Virus record (IMG/VR): IMGVR_UViG_3300042987_002475
Location: 1-21,652 of that record
Reading direction: 5' to 3' (one strand)
DNA length: 21,652 nucleotides
DNA from: a virus
The position numbers and the translations under genes are program-made. This document shows positions 1 through 8,349 of this stretch, piece after piece (the stretch's first letter is position 1; each line of letters begins with the position of its first letter). The notes under the pieces are model-generated. The model did no database searches. It was not told the DNA's origin and worked only from the letters and a program-made list of their open reading frames with translations.

Positions 1-75
1 ATGAAGGGCGGCAAGAAGGCATCGAGCGGGAGCAAGTCGGGCAGCGGCAAGGCGATGGGCCAGAAGAGCTGCTGA
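1..75 (+). CDS. Small basic Lys/Gly/Ser-rich protein or C-terminal end of an upstream gene
   Basis: An open frame of 24 codons runs from the first base to a TGA at 73-75. It encodes a lysine-, glycine- and serine-rich peptide ending in Cys. The ATG is the first three bases of the window, so this may be a complete tiny gene or the tail of a longer upstream gene. It lies 3 nt before the next late gene, in the same direction, so it belongs to the late virion operon. No family is recognised. Confidence 0.4.
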   Translation: MKGGKKASSGSKSGSGKAMGQKSC

Positions 76-78
76 CCC

Positions 79-960
79 ATGTACCCGTCTGACTCTCGCT
101 CTGGCTGCGACCGCGAGCTCGGCGAGCCCGAGCGCGGCTGTCACATCTTCTCGGCGCTGGCCGCAATTGGCGGCGTGCTCGGCACGGCTGCGGCTGGCAT
201 TGGCACGGCTGGCGCTGCCATCGGCGCGCCGATCGCCGCCGGGCTCGGCGGTGGCGCGATTGCAAGCGGCATCGGCACCGGCGTCGGGCTGGGCGTACTC
301 GGCGGGGCGACGTCCAGCGTGGCGCAGCACATCAAGGCTTTTGCCGAGGGCGAGAACCCGTGGGAGCACCCGGGTAAGGCCCTTGCCGGCATCGGCAAGA
401 ACATCGGCCTGGGAGCCGCCGGAGGCGCCCTGACGGGCGGTGTGGCCGGGGCCCTTGGCGGCACGGGCGGTGCCGCTGGCGGGGCTTCTGGGGGCGTTGG
501 GCAAGCCGCCGGGCAAGCAACGGGAAGTGCATTCGGCGGTGCCATGCGGCAGGCGGCGGGGCAAGCCATCCGAGGTGCGCTCGGTGGTGCCGTCAGCAGC
601 ACGTTGGACGCAGCGGCATCGGGCCGGAATCCGGGCACGGCTGCGCTCTACGGTGCGGCGACGGGTGGGGCAGGTGGGGTGGCGGGGGGACTGGCCGGCC
701 AGATCCCCCAGCCATACACGGAATCGGTCGCGGCTGGAATGACGGGTATCAATGGACAATCGGTGCTCCCACCGGGTCCGTTGCCGCCAGATCTGACCTT
801 TGGACAGCGGCTGGCCAACCAGGCCGTCGGCGCGATCGGGCCGATCTCGGCGCGGGCGGCGAGCATGGGCGCGGGCGGCGGCATGCAGCAGGCCATGGCG
901 CCGAGACCGCCGGAGCCGATGAACCCCTACTCGCAGCAGACGCCGTACTGGGCCCGGTGA
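79..960 (+). CDS. Ala/Gly-rich hydrophobic virion protein, probable ejection (internal virion) protein
   Basis: The 293-residue product is dominated by Gly, Ala and small hydrophobic stretches from about residue 22 to 215. These resemble membrane-inserting glycine-zipper segments. The C-terminus is Pro/Met/Gln-rich. No enzyme motif is visible. The gene lies directly upstream of, and overlaps, a transglycosylase-bearing virion protein and then an 826-residue hydrophobic protein. That order recalls podovirus ejection proteins such as T7 gp14-gp15-gp16, where a small hydrophobic protein precedes the transglycosylase; membrane insertion during DNA entry is therefore inferred. The first 20 or so residues (MYPSDSRSG...) differ in character from the rest and the ribosome site before ATG 79 is weak, so the true start could lie further in. 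Structural assignment is by composition and context only. Confidence 0.7.
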   Translation: MYPSDSRSGCDRELGEPERGCHIFSALAAIGGVLGTAAAGIGTAGAAIGAPIAAGLGGGAIASGIGTGVGLGVLGGATSSVAQHIKAFAEGENPWEHPGKALAGIGKNIGLGAAGGALTGGVAGALGGTGGAAGGASGGVGQAAGQATGSAFGGAMRQAAGQAIRGALGGAVSSTLDAAASGRNPGTAALYGAATGGAGGVAGGLAGQIPQPYTESVAAGMTGINGQSVLPPGPLPPDLTFGQRLANQAVGAIGPISARAASMGAGGGMQQAMAPRPPEPMNPYSQQTPYWAR

Positions 961-2936
961 TGGACATCGAGGAACTGATCCAGCGGGCGGCGGACGAGAA
1001 CGGGCTAGACCCGGCACAGGTCCGCGCGCTGATCGGCATCGAGTCCAATGGCAACCCAAACGCGGTCTCACGGGCGGGGGCGATGGGCATGATGCAGTTG
1101 ATGCCCGGCACGGCGCGCGACTTGGGCGTCACGGACCCGTTCGACCCCGAGCAGAACGTCATGGCCGGCGCGCGATACTTCCGCGACCAGCTCGACGAGT
1201 TCGGCGACCCGGTGCTGGCGGCAGCGGCGTACAATGCCGGGCCCGGCGCGGTGCGAAAGTACGGCGGCGTGCCGCCTTACCGCGAGACGCGAGACTACGT
1301 GGACAAGTTCCGCCGCCGGATGAGCAACGTCGGCATGGCACCGGAGGCAGGCATGGGCATGTACGGATCCGACACGCCGCTGGGCGACCCGACGGCAGAC
1401 GCGATGGCCATGCTGCCGCAGGTGAGCCGGTCGGCGGTGGACCAGAACGTCATCCGCTCGACCATGGGCGTAGCCGACAAGCTCATCAACGGGCAGGTGA
1501 CCGGCTCGCTGACCAGCCCGCAGGACCGGATGGAGAACAGCACCGGGTCCTTGGCTGCCGAGATGATCCCGACCTGGCAGACGGCGCAGAAACTGCTGAA
1601 CCCGGTAAACCTGCTGCAGCTGCCGATGCGTGCGTTGAAGATGGTGGACTACACGCTGCGCCAGGCGGCCGGGTCGCCTACGCTGACGGACGCAGCGGAG
1701 CAGGCGCTTGCCTACGTGAACGCGGGCGACGTGATCTCGCGGGACCCAGCGGCGACGGCGCGGGATGCCAGGCAGCAGGAACTGACGACGGCCAAGGGCC
1801 TGCGCGGGCAGATCCTGACGCCAACGCAGAAGCTGGTCCACATCTTCACGACGGACCCCTTTGAGGGCGAGCGCCGGGCGATCAACACTAGCAGGGGGAT
1901 GTCGGCCGGCATCAGCGCGCAGATGGAGCTCGACAAGGCGTTCAAGGGCCGGGCCGAGCGCGACGAGGCGATTCGCAAGGCGCCTTACGAAGTCGAGAAG
2001 GCCCGCGCGGATTCCGTCATCGCCGGGATCAACGCCCAGAACGCCCCACGGCTGGGCGAACTTAGCATCCAAGAGAAGGAGCAGGGAATCCGGCTTCGTC
2101 CTTGGGAGGCCCAACTTCGAGCGCGCCAGTTGGCCAATGCCGAGGCCATGCTGCCTGGCGGCGCAGGATACCTACGCGAACGGTCAGACAAGGAAAGCGA
2201 TTGGCAGCGCCAGCTTAGGGCAAGCCGTGAGAACGCATTGAATCAGCAGCAGTTCACGCTTGATCGAGATGCGGCGCGGCGCAGAGCGATTGAAAACGCT
2301 GCCGAGAAGAATCGGGCAAACTCCGCGGCACAAGCGGAGGCCAAGGCCAAGCGCGACGAGCAGGCAGCTATTATCAAGGCCGAGAAAGACCGCCTAGACG
2401 CAATCGAAGCGGTCAAGCTCAAGGCCATGGAAGCCTTGTCGTCGGGCACTGACAAGAACTTGGCCAAGGCAAGGGCCAAGGCGATCCTCGACATCTTCAA
2501 TCAGCGCCACGGCACAAACCTGAGCATCAGCGACGAGGGGCGCCTGCTCAAGCCCGAAGACTACAACTTCCCCATGAATTACGGCGCGCAGGCGGTCGAG
2601 AACGTCTGGGAGGACATCACCAGCCCGCTTGGCGCAATTCTCGGCACTCCGGTTGGAACCGGCAACGCTTTCTACCAGCCAAACTACGTCATCACCGACC
2701 AGCCGGTCACGTCGAGCCGCGCGACTGGTACGTCCGGCCCGCCAATGAGTGCTGCCGCTGGGATGATGGGAACCGGGCCCAGTAGTCCGCCTGCCCAGAC
2801 GATTGACGGAATTCGTGGAGAAGTGGCCGCGCAAGTGAGGGCCAAGTTCAAGCGCGCGATGGGCAGGCCACCAACTCAAATGGAACTTGAAGAGGGCATC
2901 CAGTTTGAACTGAACCGGAGGAACGGTGCCCGGTAA
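957..2936 (+). CDS. Virion protein with N-terminal lytic transglycosylase (SLT) domain
   Basis: Residues 1-120 match the soluble lytic transglycosylase fold. The catalytic glutamate sits in IGIESNGNP (about residue 28 from ATG 960), followed by GAMGMMQLMPGTA and AAYNAGPGAV, the usual substrate-groove motifs. This domain cleaves peptidoglycan glycan strands. The remaining ~530 residues contain a long charged Ala/Glu/Lys/Arg-rich stretch (about 310-500) that is probably coiled coil. Such fusions are typical of ejected virion proteins that open the murein locally during DNA entry rather than lysing the cell. The start is GTG 957 (GTGA overlap with the previous stop) or ATG 960. The DNA of the C-terminal third is visibly less GC-rich than the N-terminal part, suggesting a mosaic gene. 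The SLT call is firm; the ejection role is inferred from context. Confidence 0.88.
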   Translation: MMDIEELIQRAADENGLDPAQVRALIGIESNGNPNAVSRAGAMGMMQLMPGTARDLGVTDPFDPEQNVMAGARYFRDQLDEFGDPVLAAAAYNAGPGAVRKYGGVPPYRETRDYVDKFRRRMSNVGMAPEAGMGMYGSDTPLGDPTADAMAMLPQVSRSAVDQNVIRSTMGVADKLINGQVTGSLTSPQDRMENSTGSLAAEMIPTWQTAQKLLNPVNLLQLPMRALKMVDYTLRQAAGSPTLTDAAEQALAYVNAGDVISRDPAATARDARQQELTTAKGLRGQILTPTQKLVHIFTTDPFEGERRAINTSRGMSAGISAQMELDKAFKGRAERDEAIRKAPYEVEKARADSVIAGINAQNAPRLGELSIQEKEQGIRLRPWEAQLRARQLANAEAMLPGGAGYLRERSDKESDWQRQLRASRENALNQQQFTLDRDAARRRAIENAAEKNRANSAAQAEAKAKRDEQAAIIKAEKDRLDAIEAVKLKAMEALSSGTDKNLAKARAKAILDIFNQRHGTNLSISDEGRLLKPEDYNFPMNYGAQAVENVWEDITSPLGAILGTPVGTGNAFYQPNYVITDQPVTSSRATGTSGPPMSAAAGMMGTGPSSPPAQTIDGIRGEVAAQVRAKFKRAMGRPPTQMELEEGIQFELNRRNGAR

Positions 2937-5406
2937 TCTGGACTGGGACTCGATTCTGTCTTTGGAAGACACGGACACGAACGGGGATCACCCGAGGTCC
3001 GTTGATTGGAATTCGATCCTGTCGCAGCCGGATGAACCAGCGCCGGCACCAGAGCCTACTGGTTCGTCGTCCTGGTCCATGAAGGACGTCGCCCCGCTGG
3101 CTGCCGGCACGGTGGCTGCCCTGGCGGCAGCGCCGGTTGTCGGCACGACGGTGGGCGGCATGGCAGCAACCGGGGCGCTGGCCGGCATGGCCGGCAAGGC
3201 TGCCCGCAACTGGTACAACGACAAACCTTTCACCGAGGGGCTTTTCGACCCGGCTGACATGGCCTTCGATGCTGCCACGGGCTTGATCCCGATGGGCGTC
3301 TCGAGCGGCGTGGCCAACCTGATCGGCAAGGGCATCGTCAAGCCTGCGCTCGTCGGCGCGGCGACTGGCGCCGGACTGAGTGGCGGCATCGGTGCCGTCA
3401 GAAGGTACGCGCACGGGCAGGAACCCCTGTCGGGCATTGGCACCGACTTAACCATCGGTGCCGGGTTTGGCGGGCTGCAGGGCGGCATTGAGGGTTACGT
3501 GCGCAGCGAGGCCCCAAGCAGCGGGCCGGCACCTCGAGCGAGCTCGGGGCCGGTGCCCAGCGAGCCGGTGTCGACAGGCTGGGGCGAGCTGCCGATGAAG
3601 GGCGACACGGCCCTGTCCTACGACCAGGTGATCGTCGGCCCGCAGAAAGTGGCCGTCGCGCCTCCGGGCACGAATGCCTTTGCAAAGATCAGCAACGCCG
3701 TCGGCAGCCTGCGGGACCAGACGATTGGCAGGCTGTTCGGAGGCGACCTCGCCCCTGGCGTGTCGACTGCCGTGCGTAGCCCGCACGATATCCTGCTCGA
3801 CCGGGGAGGCGAGGCCGGCCGCGCTGCCGTCGAAGCCGCGCGCACACGGGCCACCGGGCACGACATGGCCTTGGCCGCCACGGACAACATGCTCGGGTCC
3901 GTGACGTCCGGGCTGGCCGAACCACAGCAGCGGAACGTCTACGCCCTCCTGCGTGCGATCCGCGACGGAAGTCCAGACGCCGACGCGATCTATGCCCGGA
4001 TGTCTCCGTCTGAGCGACTCGCGGCGCTCAAGTACAACGAGGAATACCTGCAGCCGTCCTTGCAGTTGCAGCAGAAGGCCGGGGTGCATGTCCGCAACGG
4101 GTCGGAAATTGCCGAGGCCGGTGGCAACTGGGTGACTCGGCCGACATTCACGAAGCCCGACCCGGCGCTGCATGCTTTCCCCGATTACGTGACGACCGGG
4201 CGCAATCCACTGCAGGGTGCTCAGGATATCGTCTCGGTCGAGTCCACTACCGGGCGGCCGCCAGCCGGCCGCGGCGTGCAGCGGATCGAGGACGTGATCC
4301 AGTATGGCCGCCTGCACAACCGCAAGATCGCCCAGGACATTGCCAACGCAGAGGCTTGGGGCGGCGAGCGCGTGCCCATGACGATCGGCGACCAAGAAGT
4401 GTTCGTCGGCAAGCGAGCTGCCGAACTGATCGACCAGCTGCCAGACGACGACACCCGAGAAGTATTTAAGCAGGTCCTCGTGGACCACTATGCTCCGACC
4501 CCGCAGGGCACGACCGATTCCGGCCTGCGCGGTGCATTGCGGATGGCCAAGCAGCGGTCCACCGAGGCCAACATGGGCATGCAGGGCATGCGCCAGCTCG
4601 AGGGACGGACCAACGGCTATGTCCTGCTCGGTGGGGCCAAAACCCGCGAGGGGTTGGCCATGATGAAGGACCCCCGGGCACAGGAGATCTTCGCGCAGGG
4701 CTCGACGACGCCTGGCCTCTCGGGCGAGCTTGAGCGCGCCGGCGTCGACCCGGGCAACCTGTCGATGCAGATGACCCAAGCGGTGGAGTCGACCAACGCC
4801 AGCAAGTACTCGGCGGGTGTCATCCCGCACATGCGTGACCTGAGCCAGCGGATTGCCGGTAAGCTTGAGGCCGGCGAGCCCCTGACGGCGCGGGACGTGT
4901 TTGAGGCGAACGAGATCGGTTTCACGCCCGAGGAACTGGCATCGGCTCGCGGGTCGTTCACCACCGACCAGCTCGTGCGCGGGGCAACGAACTTCGCGCA
5001 GATCACCCAAGGCGTGGCGTCGCGCGGGTCCATGCCCGGGCTGATCCAAGGGGCCGGCCCGGTGCCGAGCCTGCCGCTGCCGGTCGTAAACAAAGGCGGG
5101 GCTGCGCTGCTGTCGAAGTTCCAGCAGGCCGACATGGCCCGCAAGCATATCTGGGAGCTCTTGGCTTCCGACGACGCTTCCCTGCGGCAACTGGGGCGTG
5201 AGCGCGCCCTCCGCCTTGGAGTGCAGGATGCATGGAAGAAGGCAGTCAGGGGCGGCGAGCGCCTGATGTCTGGCCAAGCCCTGTTCGGCGACGACAAGAA
5301 AGACAACTTCAGTTCTAAGGTCGTTCCCTACCTTGCGCCAAGCACGGCACCGTTCATGCCGTTCGTGTCCAGAGTTATCGGCTCGGCCGTATCGGCTGGA
5401 AGATGA
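2926..5406 (+). CDS. Large virion protein, probable ejection/internal virion protein
   Basis: This 826-residue product starts at GTG 2926, behind a good GGAGGA site at 2917-2922, and overlaps the previous gene by 11 nt. The N-terminus carries a short motif twice, LDWDSILS (about residues 5-12) and VDWNSILS (26-33), then a Pro/Glu linker. Residues ~50-180 are Ala/Gly-rich with several possible membrane segments. The rest (200-826) is a mixed helical protein with no motif I recognise. Size, position after the transglycosylase protein and the hydrophobic N-third fit a DNA-ejection or internal virion protein. A large polyvalent virion protein is the alternative. No catalytic signature is seen. 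Confidence 0.75.
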   Translation: MPGNLDWDSILSLEDTDTNGDHPRSVDWNSILSQPDEPAPAPEPTGSSSWSMKDVAPLAAGTVAALAAAPVVGTTVGGMAATGALAGMAGKAARNWYNDKPFTEGLFDPADMAFDAATGLIPMGVSSGVANLIGKGIVKPALVGAATGAGLSGGIGAVRRYAHGQEPLSGIGTDLTIGAGFGGLQGGIEGYVRSEAPSSGPAPRASSGPVPSEPVSTGWGELPMKGDTALSYDQVIVGPQKVAVAPPGTNAFAKISNAVGSLRDQTIGRLFGGDLAPGVSTAVRSPHDILLDRGGEAGRAAVEAARTRATGHDMALAATDNMLGSVTSGLAEPQQRNVYALLRAIRDGSPDADAIYARMSPSERLAALKYNEEYLQPSLQLQQKAGVHVRNGSEIAEAGGNWVTRPTFTKPDPALHAFPDYVTTGRNPLQGAQDIVSVESTTGRPPAGRGVQRIEDVIQYGRLHNRKIAQDIANAEAWGGERVPMTIGDQEVFVGKRAAELIDQLPDDDTREVFKQVLVDHYAPTPQGTTDSGLRGALRMAKQRSTEANMGMQGMRQLEGRTNGYVLLGGAKTREGLAMMKDPRAQEIFAQGSTTPGLSGELERAGVDPGNLSMQMTQAVESTNASKYSAGVIPHMRDLSQRIAGKLEAGEPLTARDVFEANEIGFTPEELASARGSFTTDQLVRGATNFAQITQGVASRGSMPGLIQGAGPVPSLPLPVVNKGGAALLSKFQQADMARKHIWELLASDDASLRQLGRERALRLGVQDAWKKAVRGGERLMSGQALFGDDKKDNFSSKVVPYLAPSTAPFMPFVSRVIGSAVSAGR

Positions 5407-5819
5407 TCAACAGCCGCCGCCTGGACGACCTGCTGCCGGTGGTGCAGCGCAAGGCCGAGCGGATGATCGCTGCCGCCCGGGCCGAGGACATCGACCTGCT
5501 GGTGACCAGCACCTACCGCGACTGCGCGAGCCAGAACGCGCTGTATGCCATCGGGCGCACCAAGCCGGGCAAGGTGGTCACTAACGCCAAGTGCGGGCAG
5601 TCGTGGCACCAGTACCGCGTGGCGTTCGATGTCGTGCCCATCGAAGGCGGCAAGGCGATTTGGAACAACACAGCCCTGTGGAAGCGCGTGGGTGCGCTGG
5701 GCAAGCAGTTCGGGCTCGAGTGGGCCGGGGACTGGAAGACCTTCAAGGAGTACCCGCACTTCCAGTACACCGGCGGGCTCACGCGCAAGCAGCTCGCGGC
5801 AGGAGAAATGCCGAAGTGA
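5403..5819 (+). CDS. Endolysin, M15 (VanY/T5-lysin-like) zinc peptidase
   Basis: The 138-residue protein has the zinc-ligand pattern of M15 D-Ala-D-Ala carboxypeptidases and L-alanyl-D-glutamate endopeptidases: SWHQYRVAFD supplies His69 and Asp76, and EYPHFQ supplies His119. An early STYRD motif (36-40) and EWAGDW (106-111) complete the active-site region. Length matches single-domain phage lysins of this family. There is no signal peptide, so it would need a holin to reach the murein; two small membrane proteins follow immediately. The start ATG 5403 overlaps the previous stop as ATGA. The enzyme would cut peptide stems of peptidoglycan at lysis. Exact bond specificity cannot be read from sequence. 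Confidence 0.9.
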   Translation: MINSRRLDDLLPVVQRKAERMIAAARAEDIDLLVTSTYRDCASQNALYAIGRTKPGKVVTNAKCGQSWHQYRVAFDVVPIEGGKAIWNNTALWKRVGALGKQFGLEWAGDWKTFKEYPHFQYTGGLTRKQLAAGEMPK

Positions 5820-6091
5820 CCGAGGACTACCTGTGGCAGGCGGCTTTCTTGGCCGCTCAGGCCATCATCGGGTGCGGCGTCGGCGTTGCCGTGCGCACGC
5901 TGAAGACGGTGCAGGGCGAGACGGAGAAGATTGCCGAGCAGATGCGGGTGATGAACGGCCGGCTCGGGCGTACCGAGCAGCGGCTGGAAGACCACGAGCA
6001 GCATTGTGACGACCGGCACGACCGGCACAGGACCGATTATATGTCCCTGCGGGACCGCATGGACCGAGTGTTTGGGGGGGCGAGCAAGTGA
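5816..6091 (+). CDS. Small N-anchored membrane protein with coiled coil, spanin- or holin-like
   Basis: The 91-residue product starts at GTG 5816 (GTGA overlap). It has one hydrophobic segment at about residues 6-26, followed by a charged heptad-like stretch (LKTVQGETEKIAEQMRVMNG and on) and then a His/Asp-rich tract, HDRHDRH-like, near residues 64-71. An N-terminal anchor plus coiled coil is the layout of an inner-membrane spanin (Rz type). No lipoprotein partner gene is nested in it that I can see. Some small holins have a similar shape. It sits between the endolysin and a two-segment membrane protein, so a lysis role is likely. The His/Asp tract arises from a tandem 9-bp repeat around 6009-6026. 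Confidence 0.6.
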   Translation: MTEDYLWQAAFLAAQAIIGCGVGVAVRTLKTVQGETEKIAEQMRVMNGRLGRTEQRLEDHEQHCDDRHDRHRTDYMSLRDRMDRVFGGASK

Positions 6092-6258
6092 ACGTCAACG
6101 ACATCGACTACAAGTGGCTGCTGCTGTTCGTGGCGCAGCTTGGTGCCGGCCTTGCCATCGTCTTTGTTGGCGGCAGTGAGCTGCGCGAGCTTGGAATCGG
6201 GCTGATCGGCGGCGCCTTCGGTGCCGGCGTGACGGCCGGCCGCACACTCATCAAGTAA
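6088..6258 (+). CDS. Small two-segment membrane protein, candidate holin
   Basis: The gene begins at GTG 6088, overlapping the previous stop by 4 nt, and encodes 56 residues. Two hydrophobic stretches are visible, about residues 10-28 (LLLFVAQLGAGLAIVFVGG) and 35-52 (Gly/Ala-rich), separated by a short charged turn. Size and layout fit a class II-type phage holin that would release the endolysin encoded two genes upstream. Which of this and the preceding membrane protein is the holin is not decided by sequence alone. Confidence 0.6.
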   Translation: MNVNDIDYKWLLLFVAQLGAGLAIVFVGGSELRELGIGLIGGAFGAGVTAGRTLIK

Positions 6259-6264
6259 GCCGTC

Positions 6265-7008
6265 GTGTACCAGCTGCCGAAGTCCGGCACGCTGGTGATC
6301 TTCTCCGACGTGCACGTCGGCGCGGAGCACCACGACGAGCGCCGGTTCGACGAGGCGCTGGCCTTCTGCAAGGAGGCCGACGCCGCCGTGTTCTTGAACG
6401 GCGACCTGATCGAGAACGCGATCGTCTCGGGCAAGGCCCCCGGCGAGATGATCCTCGAGCAGACGTTGACGCCGACCGAGCAGGTGCGGGAGTTCTGCTC
6501 CAAGCTGAAACCGCTGGCCAAGCGGGGCCGGATCGTCGGCGTCACCCGCGGGAACCACGAGTCCCGTTCCCGCCGGGAGGCCATGCTGGACCTGTGCGAG
6601 CTGATTGCCCTGCACCTGCAGGTGCCCTACTTGCGGATCGGCGGCTACGTGCGGCTGAAGCACGGCGCGCAGGTGTACACGGGCGGGATCCAACACGGGA
6701 AGTCGGGCGCGCAGAACATCTGGCTCGAGCTCGACAAGCTGCTGCGGATCTATCCCGAGTCCGACTTCGTCGCCTCCGGGCACAACCATGCACTGGCTGC
6801 CAGGGAGGTGTTCCACCTGTCCACCGGGCCCGACGGCGAGGAGCAGGTGAAGCGGCGGTGGCAGGTCAGGACCGGGACGTACCTGGGCTACGCCGACTAC
6901 GCCCGGGAGGCCGCCCTGGCGCCCGGGGCGGTAGGCTCGCCGGTGTTCCAGTTCGACCCCAAGGCGCACCACATGACAGTGGACGTGAGGACGCTGGCAT
7001 GGCTTTGA
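6265..7008 (+). CDS. Calcineurin-like metallophosphoesterase
   Basis: The 247-residue product has the full set of dinuclear-metal ligands of this superfamily: FSDVHVG (Asp15, His17), LNGDLIEN (Asp47), TRGNHESR (Asn97, His98), GGIQHGKSG (His144) and SGHNHA (His173, His175). It is therefore probably an active phosphodiesterase or phosphatase. The substrate is unknown. It starts at GTG 6265, 6 nt after the candidate holin stop, with only a weak ribosome site. It overlaps the next gene by 10 nt. A phosphoesterase at the end of a late/lysis operon could act on nucleic acid or on a host second messenger; both are speculation. Confidence 0.88.
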   Translation: MYQLPKSGTLVIFSDVHVGAEHHDERRFDEALAFCKEADAAVFLNGDLIENAIVSGKAPGEMILEQTLTPTEQVREFCSKLKPLAKRGRIVGVTRGNHESRSRREAMLDLCELIALHLQVPYLRIGGYVRLKHGAQVYTGGIQHGKSGAQNIWLELDKLLRIYPESDFVASGHNHALAAREVFHLSTGPDGEEQVKRRWQVRTGTYLGYADYAREAALAPGAVGSPVFQFDPKAHHMTVDVRTLAWL

Positions 7009-7271
7009 ACCGGCGCAGTTTCTTGCGGCAGGACATGGTTGCCGCTCGCAAGCACCAGCCGTCGCAGGCTGCGATCCTGAAGACCGGCCGTCGCAGGCGG
7101 GTGAATTCCCGGCCTAATCCGGGGGTCACGGGCACCATGTCGTTCTCGGCCACTTTCGAGATCGACCAGATGATCGACCGCTGGTCGGCCGCCTTCAACA
7201 TCTCGCGGTCGGCCGTCCTGCGGCAGGCTATCCTGCTGGCCAACGACAAGTGGGAGTCCGAGGGGGACTGA
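6999..7271 (+). CDS. Ribbon-helix-helix-like small DNA-binding protein
   Basis: The 90-residue product has a basic N-terminal half (TGRRRRVN near residues 29-36) and a C-terminal ~43 residues resembling a ribbon-helix-helix fold. There, SFSATFEIDQMIDRW forms the strand and first helix, and ISRSAVLRQAILLAN the second helix. An in-frame ATG at 7137 would give just the 44-residue compact domain, so two products are possible. ATG 6999 overlaps the phosphoesterase stop and was chosen because of that coupling. It would act as a transcription factor, perhaps on late genes or a host operon. Fold assignment is by pattern only. Confidence 0.6.
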   Translation: MALNRRSFLRQDMVAARKHQPSQAAILKTGRRRRVNSRPNPGVTGTMSFSATFEIDQMIDRWSAAFNISRSAVLRQAILLANDKWESEGD

Positions 7272-7275
7272 CCCG

Positions 7276-7572
7276 GTGGCCACCGTCGTCGTCCGAGGGA
7301 AGGGGTGGACGGTAGAGACGGTGGAAGACGTCCGCGAGGAGACCCGGCGGCATGGGTACGACATGCCCAAGGACGAGCTCGACGGCATCTGCCTGCACCG
7401 GGAGCGGCTGATCCTGCTCGAGGACGGCCTCGAGCGGGCACACCGGCTGGAGATCCTGCTGCACGAACTGCTGCACGCCTACGACATGCACATGACAGAG
7501 CGGCGCGTTCGGGTGCTGGCTAGGACCCTTGCACGGGCGGCCTGGCGGTTAGGCTACCGAGGTCGAACGTGA
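7276..7572 (+). CDS. Small HExxH zinc metalloprotease-like protein
   Basis: The 98-residue product contains LLHELLHAYDMHM (about residues 60-72), a clean HExxH zinc-binding motif. Phage-encoded small metallopeptidase-like proteins of ImmA/SprT-like size often show this feature. A preceding helix (HRERLILLEDGLERAHRLEI) fits the family layout. It starts at GTG 7276, 4 nt after the previous stop. The C-terminal ~17 codons overlap a convergent gene on the other strand. A third zinc ligand is not certain. It is the last gene of the rightward late operon; no intrinsic terminator follows. Confidence 0.7.
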   Translation: MATVVVRGKGWTVETVEDVREETRRHGYDMPKDELDGICLHRERLILLEDGLERAHRLEILLHELLHAYDMHMTERRVRVLARTLARAAWRLGYRGRT

Positions 7573-7744
7573 GGTTGGGTGCCATGCGCAACTGGTCCGA
7601 CCGGAAGTGCAGGATGCGCCGGTCTAGCTCGAGCACGACGCACCAGATGTCGTTCTCGAAAGTGCCGCCGTCGCGCACGTAAACGGCGAAGCCGGAGCCG
7701 AGCGGCGTGTCCACCGGGACCGGGCTGCGAAACTCGTGGATCAC
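7520..7744 (-). CDS. Hypothetical 74-residue protein, last gene of the leftward operon
   Basis: Reading leftward from GTG 7744, this gene overlaps the preceding stop as GTGA, which fixes the start; the longer upstream frame has poor composition. The product is mixed alpha/beta in character with YVRDGGTFENDIWCVVLEL in the middle. No family is recognised. It runs 53 nt into the end of the convergent HExxH gene. Coupling to the 201-residue gene upstream suggests the two proteins act together. Confidence 0.6.
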   Translation of the reverse strand: MIHEFRSPVPVDTPLGSGFAVYVRDGGTFENDIWCVVLELDRRILHFRSDQLRMAPNLTFDLGSLTARPPVQGS

Positions 7745-8346
7745 GCCTCCCCGTCCTTCACGTAGAACATCTTGCTGCCGTCGGTGACCGCCCGGTCGCG
7801 CTCGGTGGTCCATGTCCTGGTCTGCACCAAATAGTCCGGCCGCTCGGCGAACGGCTTCACCCACGACGGTTCGTGCCAGCGCAGCCGGTTGTTCGGCATG
7901 GCTGCCATCTGCCCGTCGGCCAGCCAGAACAGGTGGTGGCACTTATGCTGGTCTGGCATTTCGGAATAGTCCGACTGGCACCAGTCCAGCGTGAACAGGT
8001 ATTCACCCCTGCGCTCGACGCCGTCTCCGCAAAAGACATCTGCCACCAGCGACTGCAGGTAGGAGTACTGGTGGACGGCCACGGTGTAGGACAGGCTGTC
8101 CCACAAGCAGACCACCGGCGGCTCAAGGTAGTCGCACGGCTCTTTGCACAGGGCCACCAACGGCAGGCGGGCGAACTGCGCGCCGTCCTTCAGCATGACC
8201 TGGAAGGCAGGCAGGCGCCCTTCCAGCGCCGTCACGCCAAACACGCAAGCCTCGACGTAGTCGCCGTGCCCGTCCTTCAGGTCGCGCAAGAACTCCTTGC
8301 GGACGAGGCAGTAGGTGTAGGGCGTGTCGGCGACGAGGAAGGGCAT
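7741..8346 (-). CDS. Hypothetical 201-residue protein
   Basis: The product starts MPFLVADTPYTYCLVRKEFL and is rich in aromatic residues and His/Cys in its second half (CQSDYSEMPDQHKCHHLFWL), which could bind a metal. No signal peptide or membrane segment is visible. It starts 3 nt after the preceding gene stop and is coupled to the following gene by a GTGA overlap. I do not recognise the family. The N-terminal 'FLVADTPYTYC' style suggests a soluble protein with early beta strands. The 317-codon plus-strand frame over the same DNA is an antisense shadow. Confidence 0.65.
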   Translation of the reverse strand: MPFLVADTPYTYCLVRKEFLRDLKDGHGDYVEACVFGVTALEGRLPAFQVMLKDGAQFARLPLVALCKEPCDYLEPPVVCLWDSLSYTVAVHQYSYLQSLVADVFCGDGVERRGEYLFTLDWCQSDYSEMPDQHKCHHLFWLADGQMAAMPNNRLRWHEPSWVKPFAERPDYLVQTRTWTTERDRAVTDGSKMFYVKDGEA

Positions 8347-8349
8347 GGG

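Noticed and set aside
1068-2114. 348-codon minus-strand frame
   Set aside because: Antisense to the transglycosylase gene, whose catalytic motifs are clear.
3448-5277. 609-codon open frame on the minus strand
   Set aside because: It lies wholly inside the 826-residue virion gene in GC-rich DNA, where antisense frames stay open by codon bias. Its translation is His/Arg/Leu-rich without motifs, and the sense frame has a proper start and coupling.
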